A stretch of DNA of 47,274 nucleotides from Prosthecobacter debontii (GTDB lineage Bacteria; Verrucomicrobiota; Verrucomicrobiia; Chthoniobacterales; Chthoniobacteraceae): the NCBI GenBank assembly GCA_945861385.1, contig CAMAUI010000022.1, forward strand, positions 1 through 47,274. The letters run 5' to 3'. Below the pieces are notes generated by a model that was not told the origin of the DNA, searched no databases, and saw nothing but the letters and a program-made list of their open reading frames with translations. Position numbers and translations under genes: made by a program. Positions 16,207-24,539 of this stretch are shown piece after piece (position 1 is the first letter of the stretch; each line of letters opens with the position of its first letter).

Positions 16207-17135
16207 GGCAGATTACGCGGCACTTCTTTTCCGTCTTTGAACGATTTTTCGTTTTTTGGAGTAAAAGGGTGCCGCGGATCCCGAATAGTTGTGACGCCGC
16301 CGAGATAGCCGGCTCCATTTTCATTGCCGCTAATAGTACGTCCAGGAAGCATTGTGGACAACCATTCCGCATCACTCGTAGTTTCGCAACCGTTCAGATA
16401 GACCTTTGCATCTTTAGTCAAGATCGCATCAAGTAAGCTCGCCAATCTCTTCATCTCTTGCTCGGTCAATACGGTGCTCCCAACAGTACTTCCGTGGCCA
16501 GCAATAGTAATGGCCGTGTACGTTCCTTGCGGGAGTGTTCGGATATAAGACATCAGTGTTGCTAGGTCAAGTAAACTCTTGACCTTGAACATGTCACAGC
16601 CATTCTTATCGCAAACTTTTATAGTTGACTTGGCGTTTTCCAACGTGTCCTTCTCTTTGAGCCCGAAAGGATCGGTGCCACTAAGCGGCCCGTTCCCCAC
16701 GTACCGGTACAAATTCGCATCCCCTGCGTCGAAGCGGATGGGGTCGGTCTGCATGAACCTTCCGAGCAGCGCGGTGTAGGCGCGGTTGCGGTAGTCGTAG
16801 AGGCCCACTTGGTTGCCGCCGGGCAGCGGCTGCCATGTGGGGGGGGACGAACTGCCGTAGTTGATCACCAGGTGATATCCGCCGCTCAGCGGCAACCATT
16901 CGCGGCCGGTGAACAGGAACTTGTTCCCGTAGCTCGACTCCGCACGCACCGTCACCCCGTCCGGCGCGAGGAATGTCGGCTGGCCGAACACGTCGTATTT
17001 GTACCGCTCGATCACCGCGCCGGTCCCGTCCGTGAGCGCGATCACGCTGCCCAGCGCGTCGTGGTGATGGTAGGTCGTCACCGTCGTCCGGCTCCCTGCT
17101 TGGGCGTCTGTGTTTGCTCGGGTGAAAGTGGTCAT
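16203..17135 (-). CDS. Truncated Rhs core with a C-terminal toxin-like tip (His-Cys peptidase-like)
   Basis: The product is 310 residues from ATG 17135. Residues ~20-159 are the conserved end of an Rhs/YD-repeat core: YHHHDALGSVIALTDGTG, YKYDVFGQPTF, KFLFTGREW, GLYDYRNRAYTALLGRFMQTDP, NLYRYVGNGP and the terminal DPFGL at 155-159 (16659-16673). The remaining 151 residues are a different domain with AITIAGHGSTVG (His214) and KVYLNGCETT (Cys250), 36 residues apart. This resembles the catalytic His-Gly and Cys motifs of clan CD cysteine peptidases (caspase, CHAT, DUF4347 type). G+C drops from 37/60 at 16681-16740 to 24/60 at 16201-16260. The long YD-repeat shell and N-terminal delivery domains are absent, so this is an orphan tip or a remnant. 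The peptidase idea is inference. Confidence 0.75.
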   Translation of the reverse strand: MTTFTRANTDAQAGSRTTVTTYHHHDALGSVIALTDGTGAVIERYKYDVFGQPTFLAPDGVTVRAESSYGNKFLFTGREWLPLSGGYHLVINYGSSSPPTWQPLPGGNQVGLYDYRNRAYTALLGRFMQTDPIRFDAGDANLYRYVGNGPLSGTDPFGLKEKDTLENAKSTIKVCDKNGCDMFKVKSLLDLATLMSYIRTLPQGTYTAITIAGHGSTVGSTVLTEQEMKRLASLLDAILTKDAKVYLNGCETTSDAEWLSTMLPGRTISGNENGAGYLGGVTTIRDPRHPFTPKNEKSFKDGKEVPRNLP

Positions 17136-17221
17136 CGCTGGCGGGTGGGAGAGTCTGGCGCGTGGGTGAGAAAGGCGAGGCCAAATCGCGGGGCGAAGAT
17201 GTGGCATCCCGGCCCGCCGGG

Positions 17222-17318
17222 ATCCCGGCTGTGGGGCAGGCGGGCATCCTTCCCGCGAGCAGGGAGTGCCGTGGGAAACTGGAGCGCGCGGGACGCCCGT
17301 GTGCCCCACAGCCAGGAT
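17222..17318. repeat. GC-rich palindromic (REP/MITE-like) element beside the Rhs fragment
   Basis: Seventeen bases at 17222-17238 (ATCCCGGCTGTGGGGCA) are repeated inverted at 17302-17318 with one mismatch. Inside lies a second, looser inverted pair (CGGGCATCC...CCCGCG against CGCGCGGGACGCCCG). The ~97-bp element fills the space where the upstream part of the Rhs gene should be and can fold into a long hairpin. Its internal CGGGC(A/G)TCC module recalls the element at 28930-29030. No ORF of note lies within. Confidence 0.75.
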
Positions 17319-17336
17319 GGCTGTGCCACTTTCCCT

Positions 17337-17579
17337 TCACCCCGTCACGGTGATCTCGATCCAGTCGCTCCACTGGCCGTACTCCGCGTCGCAGATGAGG
17401 TAGATACCCTGGTATTTGTACACCGCCGTCTGCCCGGCGGCGGGTTTGACGGTGTCCACGTAGTCCGGCTCGGTATCCACCGCGAGGAACTCGGGGCCGG
17501 GGCCGCGGTTCACGCGGAGCTTGAGCGCGGTGAATGGGCCTTTTTTCCAGCGTATCACGGCGAACCCGCCGCTGCCGAT
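17337..17579 (-). pseudogene. C-terminal fragment of a fibronectin-III-like domain gene
   Basis: The ~80 residues before the TGA at 17337 (AVIRWKKGPFTALKLRVNRG, FLAVDTEPDYVDT, QTAVYKYQGIYLICDAEYG, WSDWIEITVTG) read as a single beta-sandwich domain of FN3 type. The open frame continues to 17759, but the extra N-terminal part is Arg/Ser-rich, lacks an internal start, and overlaps the divergent rpsN gene. I recall this C-terminus from ~200-residue hypothetical proteins of Verrucomicrobiota with a helical N-terminal half; that half is missing here. The fragment abuts the palindromic element and the Rhs remnant, so the island seems built from gene ends. Confidence 0.5.
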
Positions 17580-17715
17580 GCCGCTGCGCCGGACTCGCCC
17601 TCCAAAACTCCGGGCTGCGCCCCGGTCGCTCGAATCGCGCCCGGACAAAGCCAGAAATGGGGCTTGCCTTTCGGACGGCCGCCCATAGTTTCCGCCCCTC
17701 AATTTACAGAACTCT

Positions 17716-17985
17716 ATGGCAAAAACCTGCTGGCTCGAACGCGAAAAACGCAAAGCCAAAACCGTCGCAAAATACGCAACACTCCGCGCGGAGTTGAAGA
17801 AGAAGGGCGATTACGTCGGCCTCTCCATGCTCCCGCGCAATGCAAGCCCTGTGCGCCTCAGCCGCCGCTGCAATGCGACGGGCCGCAAGCGCGCCTACAT
17901 CGGCCGCTTCCAGCTCAGCCGTATCGCCGTCCGCGAACTGGCGAGCAACGGCCTCATCCCGGGAGTGACGAAGTCCTCCTGGTAG
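17716..17985 (+). CDS. rpsN: 30S ribosomal protein S14, long zinc-independent type
   Basis: The 89-residue product has the standard S14 core (RNASPVRLSRRCNATGRKRAY, then FQLSRIAVRELASNGLIPGVTKSSW). It is the long form: the four-cysteine zinc ribbon of the ~61-residue type is absent and only two isolated cysteines are present. S14 binds the head of 16S rRNA in the small subunit. The gene stands alone rather than between rplE and rpsH in an spc operon. In other phyla, a detached long-form S14 can be a zinc-sparing paralogue; whether a second copy exists cannot be seen. It is followed by a clear hairpin. Confidence 0.95.
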   Translation: MAKTCWLEREKRKAKTVAKYATLRAELKKKGDYVGLSMLPRNASPVRLSRRCNATGRKRAYIGRFQLSRIAVRELASNGLIPGVTKSSW

Positions 17986-18008
17986 CAAGCGCCTTGCGCA
18001 ACTTTCAC

Positions 18009-18035
18009 GAGCCGCAGGCCTCCGGTCTGCGGCTC
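18009..18035 (+). terminator. Putative terminator after rpsN
   Basis: A perfect 9-bp stem, GAGCCGCAG (18009-18017) with CTGCGGCTC (18027-18035), closes a 9-base loop 24 bases after the rpsN stop. It is followed by GTTCGCTTTCC, only a weak T-rich tail. It separates rpsN from the following co-directional CNNM/CorC gene. Confidence 0.6.
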
Positions 18036-18049
18036 GTTCGCTTTCCTGA

Positions 18050-19423
18050 GTGAACACCATTTTCGCAGTCATGGCCTCCATCGGAGGGGGCGAGGCAATC
18101 ACCCGCGAATGGAGCGACGGGGGAACGATCGTGCTGCGGCTGGCGATCATCTTCCTGCTCGTGGCGCTCAACGGATTTTTTGTCGCGGCGGAGTTTGCGC
18201 TGGTGAAAATCCGGGCGAGCCAGCTCGACTCGCTGGTGGATGAGGGGAAAAGGAACGCGCGCCTGGCGCGGCATATTTTGGATCACCTGGATGCGTATTT
18301 GTCGGCGTGCCAGCTCGGGATCACTCTCGCGAGCCTCGTGCTCGGAGCCCTCGGCGAGCCGTATCTCGCCGCGATGCTCACCCCATTGTTTCTCCAACTG
18401 GGGATGGATAATGAAACGCTCATCCGGACCTTGAGTTTCGGAATCGCGATCGCATTCATCACGGCATTCCATATCTCGCTCGGCGAGCAGGTGCCGAAGA
18501 TTCTCGCGATCCGCAAGCCGGTGCCCGCCACGCTTTGGGTGAGCCGACCGCTCGACTTCTTTTACAAGCTGCTGAAACCCGCCATCTGGAGCTTGAATGT
18601 GCTTTCAAACTGGATGTTGCGGGCCATTTTCCGGATCGAGCCCGCGGGTGAGCATGAGATCGCGCACAGCGAGGAGGAACTGCGGATGATTTTTGCCGAG
18701 AGCGCGAAAGCGCAGGAAGTGAGCGCGGTCGGAAAGGAAATCCTGATCAACGCGCTCGACCTGCAGAAGCGGGTGGTGCGGGATATTTCCACGCCGCGCG
18801 GCGAGGTCGTGTTTCTCGATACGGAGAATTCCTTTGAGGAGAACCTGAGCCGCGCCCTGGAGAGCCGGCACACACGTTTCCCGCTTTGTCGCGGGCATCT
18901 CGATGAGACGATCGGCCTCGTCCACATCAAGGACATCCTCAAGCTCATGCGCGGGCCCGAGCCGAAAATCGAGAGCATCAAGCGCGAGCTGCACAATGTC
19001 CCCGAGATGATGCCGCTGGAGAAGCTGCTCGCGTTTTTTCTGAGCCGCCATGCGCACGTCGCGCTGGTGATTGATGAGTTCGGAGGCACGGCGGGGATCG
19101 TGACGCTGGACAATGTGCTCGAGGAAATCGTCGGCGACATCCAGGACGAGTTCGACGCGGAGAAGCCGGAGGTGCGAAAGGTGGCGAAGGACGAGTTCTC
19201 GGTGGACGGGACGCTCGGGCTTTACGAGCTGAATGAAATGCTCGGGCTGGAACTTGCGAGCGACGATGTCAGCACGGTGGGCGGTTACGTGACGCAGCTC
19301 ATCGGCCATCTGCCAAAAGGCGGGGAGAAGGCCCAGATCGAGGATTTCGAAGTGACAGTCACGAAGGCCGATGGACGGCGCGTCCTGGAGGTGGTTTTCA
19401 AGCGCAGGGCGCCGGCGGAGTAG
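18050..19423 (+). CDS. CNNM/CorC (HlyC) family membrane protein, divalent-cation transport-associated
   Basis: The product is 457 residues from GTG 18050; ATG 18071 is in frame and may be the true start. It has an N-terminal DUF21 transmembrane domain with about four hydrophobic segments (LRLAIIFLLVALNGFFVAAEFALVKIR, LGITLASLVLGALGEPYL, IAFITAFHISLGEQVPKILAI). A CBS-domain pair follows (~205-340, with TPRGEVVFLDTE, ESRHTRFPLC, HVALVIDEFGGTAGIVTL). The C-terminal CorC/HlyC domain is at ~370-450. Family members are linked to magnesium or cobalt homeostasis and are often mis-titled hemolysins. Length and order of domains are normal. Confidence 0.92.
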   Translation: MNTIFAVMASIGGGEAITREWSDGGTIVLRLAIIFLLVALNGFFVAAEFALVKIRASQLDSLVDEGKRNARLARHILDHLDAYLSACQLGITLASLVLGALGEPYLAAMLTPLFLQLGMDNETLIRTLSFGIAIAFITAFHISLGEQVPKILAIRKPVPATLWVSRPLDFFYKLLKPAIWSLNVLSNWMLRAIFRIEPAGEHEIAHSEEELRMIFAESAKAQEVSAVGKEILINALDLQKRVVRDISTPRGEVVFLDTENSFEENLSRALESRHTRFPLCRGHLDETIGLVHIKDILKLMRGPEPKIESIKRELHNVPEMMPLEKLLAFFLSRHAHVALVIDEFGGTAGIVTLDNVLEEIVGDIQDEFDAEKPEVRKVAKDEFSVDGTLGLYELNEMLGLELASDDVSTVGGYVTQLIGHLPKGGEKAQIEDFEVTVTKADGRRVLEVVFKRRAPAE

Positions 19424-19472
19424 CCGGGAGGTTCACTGCGCGCAGGCCCGCGGTGAAACGCGGCACGGGCCG

Positions 19473-20432
19473 CTATTTCATCCGGTCGAAATTCTTTTGC
19501 AGGATCTCCCAGTCGGCCGCGCCGCCGAGTTTCGCGCGGCTGTCGCTGATCAGTTTCGCTTCGTTCGCGTTTTTGGTCGGGCGGTTCACTTTGAAAAATG
19601 TGCCGAACATGCCGGGCCACGGCGCGTCGCACAGTTTGTAGGCGGCATACTCGTCGGTCACGTCGTGGTCGGCGGGGATCTCGGGGAAAGTGCCGCCCTT
19701 GCGCGGGATCGCGGCGTCGAATGCCCCGGGGAAAAATTCGATGCACTCGCTGAGGCACTCGATGAACGAGAAGCCGTCGTGATCCATCGCGGCCTCCATC
19801 AGCTTCAGCAGGTGCGGGAGGTTCGTCGCGGTGGCGCGCGCGACGAAAGTGGCGCCGGCGCTGATGGCCTGCTTCATCGGATTGATGGGCCGGTCGGTGC
19901 TGCCCCACACGTCGGTCTTCGATTTGAAACCAAGCGGCGATGTCGGCGAAGTCTGCTTCTTCGTGAGGCCGTACACGAAGTTGTCCATGACGACGTAGGT
20001 CAGCTTGATGTTTTTGCGCGCGGTGTGCGTGAAGTGGTTGCCGCCGATGGAAAATGCGTCCCCATCGCCGCCGAAGACGAACACATGGAGATCCGGGCGG
20101 GAGAGCGACACGCCGGTGGCGAAGGGCAGCGCGCGGCCGTGGATGAAGTGCGCGCCGTGTGCCTGCACGAAGTACGGGAAGCGCGACGAGCAGCCGATGC
20201 CGGCGACGGTCGTGATTTTCTCGTGCTCCATTTTGCGCTTCTCGATGAGCTTGTAATAAAGCGCGAGGACGCTGAAGTCGCCGCAGCCGGGGCACCATGT
20301 CGGGTGGTCGGCGGCGGTTTCCTTTTTCGTGAGCGGCTTGCGGTCGGAATCGGCGAGTGGCGCTGGCGTTGGGAGGGTCGCTGCGATGCCGGTGCGTTGA
20401 AGCGGTGCGTTTGGAATGGCGATGGTGGTCAT
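19473..20432 (-). CDS. korB: 2-oxoacid:ferredoxin oxidoreductase, beta subunit
   Basis: The 319-residue TPP-binding subunit has the CPGCGDFSVL cysteine motif, GIGCSSRFPYF, HGRALPFATG and the TPP/Mg signature GGDGDAFSIGGNHF. It partners the alpha subunit encoded 18 bp upstream in the same direction. Together they interconvert a 2-oxoacid plus CoA with acyl-CoA and CO2, reducing ferredoxin; the resemblance is to 2-oxoglutarate enzymes, but exact substrate preference cannot be fixed from sequence alone. The N-terminal ~35 residues before KKETAADHPTWCPGC are variable and may be linker. Its 3' end converges on the CNNM gene. Confidence 0.93.
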   Translation of the reverse strand: MTTIAIPNAPLQRTGIAATLPTPAPLADSDRKPLTKKETAADHPTWCPGCGDFSVLALYYKLIEKRKMEHEKITTVAGIGCSSRFPYFVQAHGAHFIHGRALPFATGVSLSRPDLHVFVFGGDGDAFSIGGNHFTHTARKNIKLTYVVMDNFVYGLTKKQTSPTSPLGFKSKTDVWGSTDRPINPMKQAISAGATFVARATATNLPHLLKLMEAAMDHDGFSFIECLSECIEFFPGAFDAAIPRKGGTFPEIPADHDVTDEYAAYKLCDAPWPGMFGTFFKVNRPTKNANEAKLISDSRAKLGGAADWEILQKNFDRMK

Positions 20433-20450
20433 GTAAGAAAAAGGTGCGTT

Positions 20451-22253
20451 TTACTTTGCGGCGGCGAGGGCTCGTTGGAGGATTTCCCTGACCTTCCATG
20501 GAAGACCGTCGGTCTTCGTCACGCTCTTGATGCGCGGATCGCAGTAACGGGCGCGCAGGAGGGAGGCGAGCTGGCCGTAACCGTAAAGACCCTCGTCGTT
20601 GATCTCGGCAACCACCACGTGGGTAAATCCGCTGAAGTGCTTCTCGAGTCCGTTCGGGAGAGGGTTGATGTATTTGATATGCAAACCGGAGACCGCCTCG
20701 CCCTGCTGGCGGCCCAGCTTCACGGCCTCCTCGATCGGGCCCTTGCTCGAACCCCAGCCCACGATGAGCACCAGGCCCTCCGGCGCTCCGTAAATTTTTG
20801 TCGAAGGCAATTCCTCGGCGAGTTTGCGGAGCTTGTTGCGGCGCTTCGCATTCATCAGCGTGTGGAGTTTGCCGGAGCCGGTGGGGTGGCCGAGTTCGTC
20901 GTGCTCGAGCCCGGTGGCGACCGGGTATTTTCCGCTCGCGACGCGAGTGCCGGGCGCGATGTGTCGGGTGATGCCGTCGGGCGCGGAAAGGTCGTAGGGC
21001 TTGTGGTCTGCGACAGGGGTGAAGTCCGGCGAGATGTCCTGGCACACGGTCTTCAAATCGGGGGCGGGAAACGCCTCGATGCGCGTGGCGATGGCCTGGT
21101 CGCTGAGGATGATGACTGGCGTGCTGAACTTGCGCGCGATGTTCACCGCCTCGATGGCGGTGTAAAAGCAGTCCTCAACACTGGCCGGCGCAAGCACCAC
21201 GCGCGGGCTGTCCCCGTGGCCCCCGAAGCACGCGATGTTCAGGTCGCTCTGCTCCTGGTTGGTGGGCATCCCCGTGCTGGGGCCGCCTCGCTGCACGTCA
21301 ATGATCACGACGGGCATCTCGGCCATTGAAGCCCAGCCGAGCGCCTCGGTCTTGAGCGAAATTCCCGGGCCGCTCGAACCGGTCACCGCAACGCGCCCGC
21401 CATAGCTCGCGCCCAGGGCCATCGAGATCGCAGCGATCTCATCCTCGGTCTGCACAAAGGTGCCGCCGTATTTCGGCAATTCGCGCCGGAGCAATTCCAT
21501 GATCTCGCTCCATGGAGTGATCGGATACCCGGCGCCAAAACGAACACCCGCGGCGATGATGCCGTAGGCGAGCGCCTCGTTGCCGCTCATCACGACCTGC
21601 TGCATGCCGGACAAGTCCGCGTGCTCGAATTTGAACGACTCGAGCAATCCCTGGAGCTGGTGCCCGTAACCCGCGTTGAAACAGTCGAGCGCGTTTTTCA
21701 CGACCGATGGATCTTTTCCGCCAAAACGCTCCTCGATGAGCCGTGTGAGCTTCGGCACGTCCAAGTCGAACATCCGCGCGATGAGCCCGAGCGCGTAGAT
21801 GTTTTTGCCCTTGTCACGCCCGGTGCCGCCGATCGCCTCGACGGTGAGGCTGGAAACGGCGACGCCAACGTGACGATAGGTGCCGAGGAATTCCTCCTTC
21901 GGGGTCACATGATCGCTGTCGTAGAGAACGATGCCGCCGCGCTTGAGCGAGCTGATGTGATTTTCGTAGCTGTGGTCGTAAAAGCACAGCAGCACATCCG
22001 CCTCATCACCCGCGCTCAGGACTTCGCCGCTTCCGATCCGGACCTGGAAAATGGAGGGTCCGCCGGAGATCGTGGACGGGATGGTCATGAAGGTCATCAC
22101 CTCCTGCTCGCTTCGCCCGGCGAGCCGCGCAAGGAAGCCGCCAATCGCCTGGATTCCGTCCTGCGAGTCGCCGGCAATCCGGATGATGCTTTCGTTGATG
22201 GTGGATACCTTTTGGCTGCCCTGCGTCGTGGCGGTGGCGGAAGTGTGGCTCAT
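20451..22253 (-). CDS. korA: 2-oxoacid:ferredoxin oxidoreductase, fused gamma-alpha subunit
   Basis: The 600-residue protein combines the gamma domain (IIRIAGDSQDGIQAIGGFLAR, VLLCFYDHSYENHI, residues ~22-200) with the pyrimidine-binding alpha domain (GNEALAYGIIAAGVRFGAGYPITPWSEIMELL, VTGSSGPGISLKTEALG, VIIDVQRGGPSTGMPT). This gamma-alpha fusion is the usual form in the two-subunit KorAB/OorAB class that serves the TCA cycle in organisms without, or alongside, a 2-oxoglutarate dehydrogenase complex. No dedicated ferredoxin gene is adjacent. It is the first gene of a two-gene operon with korB. A frame-shifted antisense ORF covers much of it but is a GC-bias shadow. Confidence 0.93.
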   Translation of the reverse strand: MSHTSATATTQGSQKVSTINESIIRIAGDSQDGIQAIGGFLARLAGRSEQEVMTFMTIPSTISGGPSIFQVRIGSGEVLSAGDEADVLLCFYDHSYENHISSLKRGGIVLYDSDHVTPKEEFLGTYRHVGVAVSSLTVEAIGGTGRDKGKNIYALGLIARMFDLDVPKLTRLIEERFGGKDPSVVKNALDCFNAGYGHQLQGLLESFKFEHADLSGMQQVVMSGNEALAYGIIAAGVRFGAGYPITPWSEIMELLRRELPKYGGTFVQTEDEIAAISMALGASYGGRVAVTGSSGPGISLKTEALGWASMAEMPVVIIDVQRGGPSTGMPTNQEQSDLNIACFGGHGDSPRVVLAPASVEDCFYTAIEAVNIARKFSTPVIILSDQAIATRIEAFPAPDLKTVCQDISPDFTPVADHKPYDLSAPDGITRHIAPGTRVASGKYPVATGLEHDELGHPTGSGKLHTLMNAKRRNKLRKLAEELPSTKIYGAPEGLVLIVGWGSSKGPIEEAVKLGRQQGEAVSGLHIKYINPLPNGLEKHFSGFTHVVVAEINDEGLYGYGQLASLLRARYCDPRIKSVTKTDGLPWKVREILQRALAAAK

Positions 22254-22344
22254 GTATGGAAAAAGTTCGCGTGTAGAGAGACTGGCACACTATGCGCGAC
22301 ATTTTGCAGCGGCAAGTTGAGAGTCACTGAATGCCGAAATTACA

Positions 22345-24450
22345 TTATTTCGCCATCTTCAGCAGCTCTGCGACGATGTCGCCACCCGGAAGTTTCTGCG
22401 CGCTGAGCGCGAAAAGCGACGGCTGCCACGGGTCGAGCGTGAACTTCAGCGTCGAGGTCTGGCCAAGATGCTTGCCGGTGCGCAGGTCGTAGGCGTGCGC
22501 AGGGGCGGCGAGTGTCGCGGTGATTTCGACGGGCTTCTCGATCGCTGCATTGCCACCGCCTTGCTTCAGATCCTCGCCCATCGAGTAGCTGATGTTTCGC
22601 TCGAATGCGAGCAGCCGCGCCTGGCCGAGGCGGAAGCGATGCGTCTGAACGCGGGCCTCCGGCGGGACTTTCACGGTGAGCGGCACCGCGACCTGTTTCG
22701 CGAGCCATTCGTACCACGCGGCGGGTGGAGACGCGGAGACGCGGACGGAGGCGAGCTTCGCCATGTCCATCGGCAAACCCGCCCCGCCAGCGGCTCGGGC
22801 GAGCGGCTCGGCACTGAGCGGGAATTCGCTTTCCAGCGGGCTGCGCGGGCGCAGCCGCCCATGGCCGTCGAAAAGCCCCGGCGTCCCATCCGCCAGCGCG
22901 GTTCCTGCGGATTTCGGAGACGCGATCCACTCCTTCAGCGGCGGCACCTCCTTGTCCGTGAGCGCCCACGACTGCGGGAGCACGAGCACTTTGAAATCCT
23001 TCAACGCGCCGTTTTCAACCTGCTCGCTGCTCACGAAACGGGGCGAGTAGCCAAGGTCCTGCAGCGTCTCCAGCCATGCGTGCCGGACTCGTGCGTGCCT
23101 GTTATTCGCAGCCTCGTAGCTCGAGAAACGCCGCAGCCATGTGGAGCCGTCCACCGTGCTCTCCAGCAGCCACGCAGCCTGGATGCTCGCCTGGGAATAG
23201 TGGATCGCGATCGGATCCGTCTCGCGCTGCGCGCGCAAAAATATCCTCGCGAGCGGCGAGCGCATTTCTGCCAGCACCGGCGCGAGCACCTTCGCACGTG
23301 GCGTGAGCGCGTAATCGCCGGACTTCCAATCAATGCAATCCTCACTCCACCAAATAATGCAGCCTTTGTCGCCAAGCAGCAGCAGATGCCACAGCCGGCG
23401 CCGTGCCGGTTTCGCATCCTGCTCGCCGAGCGTCGTGAGCAGCGGCTTCCCCTGCATGAAGCTGCCGAAGATCTCCCGTGCATCGCAAATGTCGTAGGGC
23501 TCCACCCAGTCGAGCACCTGCGAGAGCCGCCACAAATCATAGCCCCCGAACGCGCTGGGCATCTGAGTTCCCTCGATTCCCACGGGTGTCCTCGGATCGA
23601 GCGCGCGCGCTGCGCCGCGGAGGTCATCGAGCACTGCGGCGAGCGACACGTCCATGTAAGTGCGATGGTCGCACCACGGGGAAAAATTCCACGCCGTCGC
23701 CTTCTTTCGCGCCTCGGCGGGGTCGAATTTCAGCCGCTGCACCGCCTGCCAGTCCGGGTTCCCCCGGGGCGCGGCGCCGCCGCCCGCCATGCGGTTCTTG
23801 ATCTTGTCCGTCGTGAAAGGTTTCACCTCGTCCCAAGTCTTGAACTGCGTCTCCCATTCCGCGTTGAGCGCGTCGAGCGACGCGTAACGCTTCCTCAGCC
23901 ACTCGCGAAAGCCTGCGAGCGCGAGCGGGTGAAAGTCATAGTCGAAGGGGTTCGCCGACTGCGTCACGCTCAGTTCGTCACGAATGTCGTAGAGCAACGG
24001 CGCATGGGACGCGTTCTTTTTCACCAGCGACTGCATCTCCCTGCGCGCCCAGCCGCGCCACTGGGGATCGTCGAAACAATACTCGCGCACCAGCCCCGCC
24101 TCATCGCGCGGACCCTTCCACTGCGTGACCCATTTGTCCCAATCGCGCACCTTGCTGCTCCACTTCAGGCACAAGCCCTTGTTCACCATGTTCTCGACGT
24201 AATACGGGAACTTCGCATCGAGCAGCGGCTTCAAATCACCGTCGCCATGCACCATCCCCGCAGTCACGCCCATCTCGCGCAGACGGCCCCAAAACACCGG
24301 AAGCTTTTCCGGCGCCTTATGCGCGCTGTCGCCGATCCACATGATGACCTGATACTCCGGCCACGGGCGAAATTGCGCGTCCTGTGCGTCGAGAAACGAG
24401 GACGAGGCAAGGACGGCAACCGCGATAAACTTCATGCGGGGACAAGCCAT
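22345..24450 (-). CDS. Secreted GH42-like glycoside hydrolase (beta-galactosidase-type TIM barrel)
   Basis: The product is 701 residues from ATG 24450 (ATG 24435 gives a cleaner signal peptide, MKFIAVAVLASSSFLDAQ). The N-terminal two-thirds is a TIM barrel in the style of GH42/GH35-like enzymes: YQVIMWIGDS, LREMGVTAGMVHGDGD, LLYDIRDELSVTQS (Glu as possible acid/base), EPYDICDAREIFG, WHLLLLGDKGCIIWWSEDC. After it comes a flavodoxin-like trimerisation-type domain (FKVLVLPQSWALTDKEV, GTPGLFDGHGRLR) and a C-terminal beta domain. The probable role is cleavage of a beta-linked sugar in the periplasm. The nucleophile is not certain, and it could be one of the many barrel proteins of unknown substrate in PVC bacteria. 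Confidence 0.7.
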   Translation of the reverse strand: MACPRMKFIAVAVLASSSFLDAQDAQFRPWPEYQVIMWIGDSAHKAPEKLPVFWGRLREMGVTAGMVHGDGDLKPLLDAKFPYYVENMVNKGLCLKWSSKVRDWDKWVTQWKGPRDEAGLVREYCFDDPQWRGWARREMQSLVKKNASHAPLLYDIRDELSVTQSANPFDYDFHPLALAGFREWLRKRYASLDALNAEWETQFKTWDEVKPFTTDKIKNRMAGGGAAPRGNPDWQAVQRLKFDPAEARKKATAWNFSPWCDHRTYMDVSLAAVLDDLRGAARALDPRTPVGIEGTQMPSAFGGYDLWRLSQVLDWVEPYDICDAREIFGSFMQGKPLLTTLGEQDAKPARRRLWHLLLLGDKGCIIWWSEDCIDWKSGDYALTPRAKVLAPVLAEMRSPLARIFLRAQRETDPIAIHYSQASIQAAWLLESTVDGSTWLRRFSSYEAANNRHARVRHAWLETLQDLGYSPRFVSSEQVENGALKDFKVLVLPQSWALTDKEVPPLKEWIASPKSAGTALADGTPGLFDGHGRLRPRSPLESEFPLSAEPLARAAGGAGLPMDMAKLASVRVSASPPAAWYEWLAKQVAVPLTVKVPPEARVQTHRFRLGQARLLAFERNISYSMGEDLKQGGGNAAIEKPVEITATLAAPAHAYDLRTGKHLGQTSTLKFTLDPWQPSLFALSAQKLPGGDIVAELLKMAK

Positions 24451-24539
24451 TCCAATTCCAGACCTTTGACGAGTTCCCACATGTGAGTTCGCCATGATGC
24501 CGTCATCGCCGCCACGCCCCCAGTGAACGGTAACCCCGC

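Noticed and set aside
17132..17329. ORFs within the palindromic element and the N-terminal extension of the Rhs frame to 17309
   Set aside because: The residues are translations of the inverted repeat; the realistic start is ATG 17135.
19285..21329. Long antisense and alternative-frame ORFs (586 and 652 codons) over korA and korB
   Set aside because: They are Arg-, Pro- and His-rich frames caused by GC-biased third positions; korAB on the minus strand have full conserved motifs.
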